Shown here piece by piece: positions 53,451 to 59,125 of a DNA stretch of 59,125 nucleotides. The notes under the pieces were generated by a model. That model made no database searches and was not told the DNA's origin. It worked only from the letters and a program-made list of their open reading frames with translations. Origin of the DNA: a virus; the IMG/VR virus record IMGVR_UViG_3300036861_000222, positions 1 to 59,125 of that record; one strand, written 5' to 3'. Positions within the stretch are counted from its first letter, which is position 1, and the number at the start of each line of letters is the position of its first letter. A program made the position numbers and the translations under genes.

Positions 53451-55163
53451 CTACGCGACCCGGACACCCTTCACGATCGGGGTCCGACCCTGTGACGGGG
53501 GAAGCTTTGCGTCCGTATTGACCTGTCCGGCGAACGCCGCTTTGAGGTCTCGGAAGAACACGTTCTTCCCTTTTACACCGAATCCCGCATCGGTCGTCCA
53601 CATGACGTACATGTCGTACAACGCGGTTTTCAGCGTGTAGGCGTCAGCCTCGAACTCCAGACAGTCCTGCGCGAACGCGATCACGGGCGACCCTGCCCGC
53701 TCCGCGTCACGCATGGCGCCCTGCACGGCCGTTCCCGTCGTGAACCTCCCGCCCTGACCCCAGAGGCGGTCAGCGCCCTCCATGGCCCATCTGAGCACTC
53801 CCGGCAGCTCAGATCCGAGCTTCGCCTTCAGCCCCAGATCCTCTCTGCCGAAGAACGACGCCTCAGTTGTCAGCGGTATCAGGCGCGAGGCAAGCGCCCC
53901 GGTGGTGTCGCGCAGGTCTGGAAGGTCGTTGGAGAGGATCACGATCCGGGCGTCCAGCTTGGCGACGATGGGCGACTGGTGCTTGCGGTCAATCGTGATC
54001 GGGTCCTCGCCCGAGATCATGAGCAACCGCTCCACAATGGCCGGATCAGACTTGGCGATGCGGGCGTCGCCGATGATGGCCAGCCGCTTGCCGAGCATGC
54101 CCGCCAGGCCGAAGTTGGTTGCCAGCGACGCCATGGTCGGGTGGTCGACCTGGCGGGATCCGCCGAGCAGCTGCTCCATCACCCAGGACACCGTTCCCTT
54201 GCCTGAGCGCTTGGGACCGATGAGGGTAAGCATCTTCTGAAGCGAGGTGTCCCCCGTCAACACATAGCCGAACCATTCCTGCAACAACGCCTGCGAGTCC
54301 CCGTCGCCGGGCCACAGCTCTTCGAGGAACTGCATCCATCGGCCACATCGCGCCCCCGGCTCCCACGCCACGGCCACGGCGGTGTCGGTGAAGAACTCAG
54401 GCGTATGCGGCAGGAGTGTGCGCTCACGCTCTCGCTCCAGACCAGCGCCCACGCCCACGTCCGCGCTCGCCGCCCTGGGCGACCACAGCAGCCCGTTAGC
54501 CACACAGGTCACCTCAGCCCCAGGCGTTCCCTTCTCGCGCTCATCCCAGTCCACGAGCCACGTCCCAGCGGACATGCTCTCGCTGGGCCGCGACTGCGCG
54601 GCCATCGCCTCCACGACTTCGGTCACACTCGTCCGGCTCGGAGCCCAATCCCGGACATCTACGGTGTCCTTTGTGGTCACTGTGTACTTGGCGTCCGAGA
54701 GCACGCTCCGCACCGAGTCGGCAACGGCGTACCGGTTGTCAGCACCCGTCAGGCGCTGGTATGCACCTCCGGTCCTGGCGCCCCTCCATAGATACCAGTC
54801 ATCCCGCCAGTGTTTGAGATGGACGCCTTCGCGTGCGTACAGGTACAGCAGGAACCGCGCTACCGCGTCGGGCTGCCTCGGCCCGGGAACCGGGCCCTCT
54901 GATACGGGCAGCGCGGAGGGGAGCAGGCGGAAGTGATCGTCAACGGCGATCACCTGCGTTGCCACGTCTTCGGCAGCTGTTTCGGTGCCCGACGCGCCAT
55001 CCGAGCCATTCGCGGCGTCTGCACCGCCTACCTTCGGCGCAGGCGGCGTCAGGCCTCCCAGGATCATGCTCCGCATGTCCAGGTCTACATGCCCGTTCGT
55101 GCCGTTCATTGTCTTTGCGTCGTTGCTGTCGTGATCGTGCTGGGGATCGGTTGCAGCGTCCAT
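53451..55163 (-). CDS. D5-like primase/helicase (SF3)
   Basis: A 570-aa replicative helicase of the P4/D5 family. The N-terminal 120 residues are low-complexity; a D5 N-terminal domain follows (WRDDWYLWRGARTGGAYQRL); Walker A is IGPKRSGKGT near 317, Walker B lies around AIIGDARI, and SF3 motif C is VILSNDLPDLRD. The C-terminal HTH-like end is short. Such proteins open plasmid and phage origins, consistent with the iterons that follow. Confidence 0.87.
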   Translation of the reverse strand: MDAATDPQHDHDSNDAKTMNGTNGHVDLDMRSMILGGLTPPAPKVGGADAANGSDGASGTETAAEDVATQVIAVDDHFRLLPSALPVSEGPVPGPRQPDAVARFLLYLYAREGVHLKHWRDDWYLWRGARTGGAYQRLTGADNRYAVADSVRSVLSDAKYTVTTKDTVDVRDWAPSRTSVTEVVEAMAAQSRPSESMSAGTWLVDWDEREKGTPGAEVTCVANGLLWSPRAASADVGVGAGLERERERTLLPHTPEFFTDTAVAVAWEPGARCGRWMQFLEELWPGDGDSQALLQEWFGYVLTGDTSLQKMLTLIGPKRSGKGTVSWVMEQLLGGSRQVDHPTMASLATNFGLAGMLGKRLAIIGDARIAKSDPAIVERLLMISGEDPITIDRKHQSPIVAKLDARIVILSNDLPDLRDTTGALASRLIPLTTEASFFGREDLGLKAKLGSELPGVLRWAMEGADRLWGQGGRFTTGTAVQGAMRDAERAGSPVIAFAQDCLEFEADAYTLKTALYDMYVMWTTDAGFGVKGKNVFFRDLKAAFAGQVNTDAKLPPSQGRTPIVKGVRVA

Positions 55164-55198
55164 GTTATGGTTCTCCTATCTTCAGTCGAATGATGATC

Positions 55199-55224
55199 GG
55201 GGCGCTTCCTTCGGGAAGCGCCCC
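55199..55224 (-). terminator. hairpin between Prim-Pol and D5 genes
   Basis: GGGGCGCTTCC pairs with GGAAGCGCCCC, 11 bp, without a U-run; possible partial terminator or processing site. A second weaker hairpin (ACCCGGC/GCCGGGT) lies near 55268-55292. Confidence 0.5.
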
Positions 55225-55302
55225 GCTGGCGTCAGGAGCCGATATCGCCCGGCGTATGCGGTTGTGTGACCCGGCTCGCTGTCGATGCCGGGTTCCCATA
55301 CC

Positions 55303-56175
55303 CTACGTCTGCCCCATGGCGGCCTGTCCGGCATTCCAGCCTGATTCGAACGTGCGACGCTCCCGCGCCTCGTCCCCGCCTCCGATGCGCGCCATAACAG
55401 CCCAGACCTGCGCCCAGGCGTCGTCTTTCGTCATCTGTCCTGATATGCCGAGCTGGTAGGACACCTTGTTGAGCATGTCGTTCCGGCCGCCTTCGGGTGC
55501 GCGGCCCAGCTGTGCGAGGGCCCTGCGATCACGCCAGGCCGACCACTCGGGGTCATACCGGTCACCAGGCTCCGTCAGCGGCACGGGGCGTTTCCTGGTG
55601 AGTTCTACCAGCCATGCGGGAGCCTCCGTGATGCCCACGCGGCGGATGCCCTCCGGGCCGCGCGGGATCACCTGGTAACCGTCCCAGCCAGGGGCGCGGA
55701 CCAGGCCGCGTTCAGCCCTGACATCCAGTCCGGGCCCGAGGCGGTTGTTCGCACCTGTCGAGTTTCGCACGCCCTCAGTCCAGCGAAAGTAGAGGTGCGC
55801 ACCCCCCGAAGGGGTAGCGACGCCCATCGTTCGGGTGAAATCCTCGGGATCGTATTCGTGCCGGGAGCACAAGCGCCGCAACGTGTCGAAGCCGTTGACA
55901 CCGTGCTTGACGTCGATATCGAGCACCCAGATACCCGAACCGGGCCCGCAGGCGATACCGACCCCGTAGCCGGAGTACTCGCCCCCGGTCCACCAGTCTT
56001 CAACCTGTGTTCGGTCGGTGGTGGCCAGCTCGGGCCATGCTTTGAGCGCGGGCGTTCCGGCTTGTGGCACCAGGGGGAACACCCGCAGCCCCAGACACGT
56101 ACACACGTACGCAGCTGCTCCGGGTGTTCTGGCCTGCCCACCCGCAGCGGTAGCGCTGAACTTGACAGTAGCCAT
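55303..56175 (-). CDS. bifunctional primase/polymerase (Prim-Pol domain)
   Basis: A 290-aa primase that makes primers for the D5 helicase. WVLDIDVKHGVNGF carries the DxD metal site, followed by TPSGGAHLYFRW with the catalytic His, and LDVRAERGLVRAP. AAYVCTCLGLRVFPLVP is the usual Prim-Pol entry. ORF order with D5 is the plasmid/phage standard. Confidence 0.88.
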   Translation of the reverse strand: MATVKFSATAAGGQARTPGAAAYVCTCLGLRVFPLVPQAGTPALKAWPELATTDRTQVEDWWTGGEYSGYGVGIACGPGSGIWVLDIDVKHGVNGFDTLRRLCSRHEYDPEDFTRTMGVATPSGGAHLYFRWTEGVRNSTGANNRLGPGLDVRAERGLVRAPGWDGYQVIPRGPEGIRRVGITEAPAWLVELTRKRPVPLTEPGDRYDPEWSAWRDRRALAQLGRAPEGGRNDMLNKVSYQLGISGQMTKDDAWAQVWAVMARIGGGDEARERRTFESGWNAGQAAMGQT

Positions 56176-56379
56176 GTGTCATCCTCTCATCGTGTGTCGT
56201 ACCCACATCCTAGCGCATGTGGTAGTGTTGTGACAGCGCGGCTCAACCGCACTTGTCACAGCCAAATCTATCTATGATTCGGTTCGCTGCCAGCTGGTAT
56301 CGACGGGGCCGCGCTCCACACACAGTAAGTAAGCATGCATGTACTAGACGAACGATCAATGATGAGAGGAATACACAGC

Positions 56380-56967
56380 ATGGACCATAACGAAGCACTA
56401 GAGGTCATCAAAGAGTCGCTGAAGCCCTTCGACATCCTCTCTGAGGCGTTTGCGGATTTTGCACTGGACGAGTGCGAGGAGTTTGACCGCATTCAGGACC
56501 GGACTGAGATCAACGTGATGGCCTCAGGCCAGGTGTCGCGGGTGGTCGTGCTCGGCTTCGCCTCCTCGTTCAAGGATCAGAGTCACACGGGCCATCGCCC
56601 GGGAACCGCTCCGCTCAAGGGACGGCCGTGCCCCGCCTGCCGCTGGGCTGATGTCGCAGTACTGAAGACGATCACCGACGATCCCCAGCGCGAGCCGGTC
56701 TCCTACGTCCTAGTCCTCATGGGTAAGTCGGAGGTCCCAGACGAAGAGCACCGCATCAAGACTGTGTGGTCGGATGATCCTGAGGAGATCTTGCGCGGCA
56801 TGGTAGTGAACAACCACAACACGGGTGCCAAACGGAAGATCCCGTTCACGAACGCCACGGCGTTCAGGGAGGCTGCACGGGTCGATACAGGCATTGCGGC
56901 CGTCTGCGAGCAGTACGACGAAGTACTGCCGCGTCCTTCCGAGCCTGGTTCATATCTGGGACTCTGA
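56380..56967 (+). CDS. hypothetical protein
   Basis: A 195-aa protein. N-terminal helix (ALEVIKESLKPFDILSEAFA), a CPAC zinc motif near residue 86, and beta strands. ATG 56380 has GAGAGGA upstream; longer in-frame extension is rejected. Divergent from the Prim-Pol gene. Confidence 0.6.
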   Translation: MDHNEALEVIKESLKPFDILSEAFADFALDECEEFDRIQDRTEINVMASGQVSRVVVLGFASSFKDQSHTGHRPGTAPLKGRPCPACRWADVAVLKTITDDPQREPVSYVLVLMGKSEVPDEEHRIKTVWSDDPEEILRGMVVNNHNTGAKRKIPFTNATAFREAARVDTGIAAVCEQYDEVLPRPSEPGSYLGL

Positions 56968-57029
56968 GTACAGCGACCCCGCATTGCATGAAAGGGGACG
57001 CTGTGATAGGTTCAGGAGGTCCCAACGCA

Positions 57030-57108
57030 CAAGACCCTCGCGCGGGTCTTGGGATCAGGCGTTTCAGACAACGCCGGGGTCGGGTGAACAGGGGTGAACA
57101 CCCGACCC
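57030..57108 (+). terminator. two GC-rich hairpins
   Basis: CAAGACCC/GGGTCTTG around TCGCGC (about 57030-57051), then GGGTCGGGTG/CACCCGACCC (57077-57108). They end the upstream transcript. Confidence 0.6.
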
Positions 57109-57143
57109 TCATACGCCACTGAAGATCAAAGATGAGAGGACAC

Positions 57144-57506
57144 ATGATGTACGGAGAATCCGACAACCAGCACTACCACAACACCGCCCAGGGACTCATT
57201 CACCTGTCCGAGTTCCTGAACAACCGGTTCATGCAGGCGCCGCTGAACGTCGCCAGCCGCGTGGAGGTGAACTACTCCATCCTTCAGAGCGATCCCGAGG
57301 ACGCGCGCCAGGAGTTCGCGGAGTGGAGCAAGTACCTCCGGGAGTGCGACGGGTCGTATTGGGGCGCTAAGTTCGTGGAAACCCGCCGCGTCTACGCGGA
57401 CAACCCTACAACCCACCACGTGGCTGAACTCCAGTTCGCGGACAACCATGTGGCCTACCGCGTGGTGTGGATCGAGCGAAAGGCGCAGGCCGATGAACAG
57501 TACTGA
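57144..57506 (+). CDS. hypothetical protein
   Basis: A 120-aa protein, alpha/beta, with many Tyr and His at the N-terminus (MMYGESDNQHYHNTAQGLIH). AGAGGACAC leader with two adjacent ATGs. Not recognised. Confidence 0.55.
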   Translation: MMYGESDNQHYHNTAQGLIHLSEFLNNRFMQAPLNVASRVEVNYSILQSDPEDARQEFAEWSKYLRECDGSYWGAKFVETRRVYADNPTTHHVAELQFADNHVAYRVVWIERKAQADEQY

Positions 57507-57687
57507 ACGCACGATCATGATCATCAAGATTGAAGTACTGAAAGAGGCTGTAGAAGCCTTGGCAGAACTCGAATCCGAACGTGCCAAGGTGTCTAGTGTC
57601 TCCTCGCAGCGAAGCCGATTCGGTATCAAGGACTCGATTCAGCAGCTAAACGAGATCATCGACGCGTGCCAATCACGGATGGAATGA
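57493..57687 (+). CDS. coiled-coil protein
   Basis: A 64-aa protein (IKIEVLKEAVEALAELESER, then SIQQLNEIIDACQ), overlapping the previous gene by 14 bases. Unknown function. Confidence 0.5.
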   Translation: MNSTERTIMIIKIEVLKEAVEALAELESERAKVSSVSSQRSRFGIKDSIQQLNEIIDACQSRME

Positions 57688-57788
57688 CTGCCTCTCCAAA
57701 AACGAGTACGAAAACCTCAGGATTGGTGACGAGTTCACCAAAGGGAATTTAGGGGATATTTATCCCGAGATTGCTGATAGAGGACGCA
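57688..57788 (+). pseudogene. possible coding remnant without a start codon
   Basis: One forward frame reads ...LSKNEYENLRIGDEFTKGNL and GDIYPEIADRGRTQ before a stop, a protein-like composition, but no start codon or ribosome-binding site is in frame. Either a decayed gene end or chance. Confidence 0.3.
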
Positions 57789-57797
57789 CACAATAAA

Positions 57798-58058
57798 CTG
57801 GATAAAATTACCGGGAAAACTCCTCAACAACCTTCGAAGCATTTTATCGGGAAAATTATCGTAAAATTCGTTCGAAGACTTGTAAGGGGTTTTTCCGGGA
57901 AAATTCCGCATAAATTGCTTACAAGATCTTTACACACTTTTTCGCGAAAAATTATCCGAAAATCGGTGATGACATCCATACAGGGATTTACCGGAAAAAT
58001 TATGCGTAAAATGCTGACAAGTTGTTCAAGGGATTTTCTCGACATTTTATGGAGAAAT
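57798..58058 (+). repeat. 48-bp tandem repeats in a low-GC island
   Basis: Four copies with a strict 48-base period (equivalent bases at 57846, 57894, 57942 and 57990), a decayed fifth near 58038 and a partial one before 57811. Core is TTT-N3-GGGAAAATTATCC followed by GTAAAAT; composition is strikingly AT-rich for this genome. One frame stays open across the array and would encode 16-aa repeats of the form xFxGKIxRKx, opening at TTG 57771 and running into the next gene. Could be an origin-like DNA element or a coding repeat. Confidence 0.75.
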
Positions 58059-58298
58059 ATGCAAGAGATTGAGGAACCAACCCAGGCCGAGAAGTCCGCT
58101 CACGCGATGCTTATGCTCGTGTTCGCCTGGGTGCTCATGGTGCCTGTGGGTGGCCTCGCGGCCATGCTCGGCATTGACAAGGGGCTCCACTCCTGGCTCC
58201 CTGTGGTACCGACATTGGACTACTGGGAGGCGTTCTGGGTGATGACGCTGGTGTACATAGCCAGGTTCGTCGTCTTTACCCGCTGGGAGAGTAGATGA
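58059..58298 (+). CDS. small two-span membrane protein
   Basis: A 79-aa protein. GGAG five bases before ATG 58059 supports this start. Helices at about 12-35 and 52-70, with an amphipathic N-terminus (EIEEPTQAEKSAH). The frame is open upstream through the 48-bp repeats, so a 175-aa form starting at TTG 57771 cannot be excluded. Overlaps the next gene (ATGA). Confidence 0.6.
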   Translation: MQEIEEPTQAEKSAHAMLMLVFAWVLMVPVGGLAAMLGIDKGLHSWLPVVPTLDYWEAFWVMTLVYIARFVVFTRWESR

Positions 58299-58474
58299 AC
58301 TCAGTGGGTGCAGTGCTGTTCAACCTGATCATGTCCACGGGGCTTGGAGCCGCAGGATACGGTGTAACGACGCTCCTAGGAGGTTCCTCGCACTTGGCGC
58401 TAGTGGTCGCTGTGACGCTGTTCCTTGCCTACTGGGGTGTTTTCGTGATCATCGCTTCAGATGATATGTTCTAA
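58295..58474 (+). CDS. small two-span membrane protein
   Basis: A 59-aa protein with helices around 5-28 and 33-54. Coupled to the preceding membrane protein by a four-base overlap; probably acts with it. Confidence 0.55.
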   Translation: MNSVGAVLFNLIMSTGLGAAGYGVTTLLGGSSHLALVVAVTLFLAYWGVFVIIASDDMF

Positions 58475-58492
58475 GGACACAGAGGAGATAGA

Positions 58493-58681
58493 GTGACACC
58501 ATCGAACCATGACTTGATGACCCCTAGCGAAGTGGCGAAAGTCCTCCGCGTTGATCCAAAAACAGTGACGCGCTGGGCCGCTGCGAACAAGGTGGGTTCA
58601 GTGAAGACTCCAGGTGGACATATACGCCTGTTTCGAGCGGAGATCATGGAGTTGATGGAGTCTTCGACGCAGGAGCGGTAA
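58493..58681 (+). CDS. BldC-like MerR-type HTH regulator
   Basis: A 62-aa protein consisting of one winged HTH: LMTPSEVAKVLRVDPKTVTR, W, then VKTPGGHIRLFRAEI. This matches the pattern of BldC, the streptomycete developmental regulator, and of phage excisionase-like HTH proteins. GTG start with GAGGAG upstream. It may repress or activate the polymerase operon that begins directly after the following terminator. Confidence 0.78.
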   Translation: MTPSNHDLMTPSEVAKVLRVDPKTVTRWAAANKVGSVKTPGGHIRLFRAEIMELMESSTQER

Positions 58682-58687
58682 CAGGAG

Positions 58688-58714
58688 CCCGGTACCCGTT
58701 CGGTGCCGGGTTTT
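58688..58714 (+). terminator. rho-independent terminator
   Basis: CCCGGTACC pairs with GGTGCCGGG, then TTTT. A -10-like TATCAT follows at 58718, in front of the polymerase. Confidence 0.85.
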
Positions 58715-58750
58715 CTGTATCATAGGACTAACGAAGAAAGGACAGATGAC

Positions 58751-59125
58751 ATGCTCAAAGACGTATCCCTGCACTTGGTGGAAGACTACCAAGACGTTAC
58801 CGCCTTCATGGAGTGGCTGGGTTCCACCACTGCGAACCGCATCGGATTCGACACTGAAGGCGAAGGACTCAACACCTTCACTGACAAGGTGCGGCTCATC
58901 CAGTTCGGGGACCGTGACCACGGCTGGGCGATTCCTGTTGACCGCTGGTGCGGCCTCGCAATGGAGGCAGTTGACCGTATCTCGGAGCGAGGCGGCCGGT
59001 TCGTCGCGCATAACGCCCGGTATGACGTTGCGATGCTCCGCAAGCACGGGATTCACTTCCCTACACACCTCGTTGACGACACCATGATGTTGAGCCACGT
59101 CGCCAATCCCGCTGTTTCAGTGGGG
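58751..59125 (+). CDS. polA: DNA polymerase I (family A), N-terminal part
   Basis: Start of the polymerase, AAAGGACAG leader before ATG 58751. The 3'-5' exonuclease domain is here: motif I GFDTEGEGL and motif II FVAHNARYDVAML, then DDTMMLSH. It runs off the contig end and continues in the same frame at position 2 once the circle is closed. Confidence 0.93.
   Translation, partial: MLKDVSLHLVEDYQDVTAFMEWLGSTTANRIGFDTEGEGLNTFTDKVRLIQFGDRDHGWAIPVDRWCGLAMEAVDRISERGGRFVAHNARYDVAMLRKHGIHFPTHLVDDTMMLSHVANPAVSVG
58999..59125. repeat. terminal direct repeat, right copy (assembly overlap)
   Basis: Identical to 1-127. Removing one copy gives a 58,998-bp circular molecule or a circularly permuted map. 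Confidence 0.9.

Noticed and set aside
57798-58058. 48-bp repeats as a CRISPR array
   Set aside because: The repeats are contiguous and degenerate, with no constant repeat plus unique spacer pattern and no cas genes.

Overview
The window is one unit of a tailed, double-stranded DNA phage genome (siphovirus-type: long tape measure protein, frameshifted tail-assembly chaperone, HK97-type head genes). The last 127 bases repeat the first 127 exactly, so the contig closes into a circle of 58,998 bp, and the DNA polymerase gene is cut by the ends. Base composition is GC-rich. The host is almost certainly an actinobacterium: there is a WhiB-type iron-sulfur regulator, a BldC-like HTH protein, a TraB/FtsK-type translocase like those of actinobacterial plasmids, and a fused MuF-protease head gene. 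No integrase, CI-like repressor or partition gene was seen.

Layout. (1) 58751-59125 and 2-7351, rightward: family A DNA polymerase, RuvC-like resolvase, SNF2-type helicase, three tiny genes, a RecB/Cas4-like nuclease, a Sak4-like recombinase, its SSB-like partner and a winged-helix protein; this is a replication-recombination block. (2) 7382-10716, rightward: a 3.1 kb array of 27 tRNA genes covering all 20 amino acids, with unusually long, perfect hairpins between many of the tRNAs. (3) 10765-15511, rightward: a plasmid-transfer-like cassette (multi-span membrane protein, small membrane protein, FtsK/TraB-like ATPase) saturated with a polar motif GAGCGCGCA that is read in all three codon frames, then a membrane-anchored WhiB protein. 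(4) 42937-15483, leftward: late genes in the order dCTP deaminase, small genes, TerL, endolysin, holin-like proteins, portal, MuF/protease, capsid, connectors, major tail protein, a glycosyltransferase/methyltransferase cassette, chaperones, tape measure, minor tail proteins and two putative receptor-binding proteins. A two-gene rightward island (HNH-like) sits at 39.2-39.7 kb. (5) 43048-52214, rightward: about thirty small genes, many Cys-rich or membrane-spanning, driven by a family of repeated promoters and punctuated by hairpin terminators. (6) 56175-52516, leftward: Prim-Pol primase, D5-type helicase/primase, an iteron-rich AT-rich intergenic region that is a good origin candidate, and a terminase-small-subunit-like gene. 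(7) 56380-58681, rightward: hypothetical genes, a low-GC region with 48-bp tandem repeats, two membrane proteins and the BldC-like gene, leading back to the polymerase.

How it fits together: the phage carries its own replication and recombination proteins, a plasmid-like primase/helicase with iterons, and tRNAs for every amino acid, and it may remodel host transcription with WhiB, BldC-like and winged-helix proteins. The least explained parts are the FtsK/TraB cassette with its motif array, the inter-tRNA hairpins, and the 48-bp repeats.
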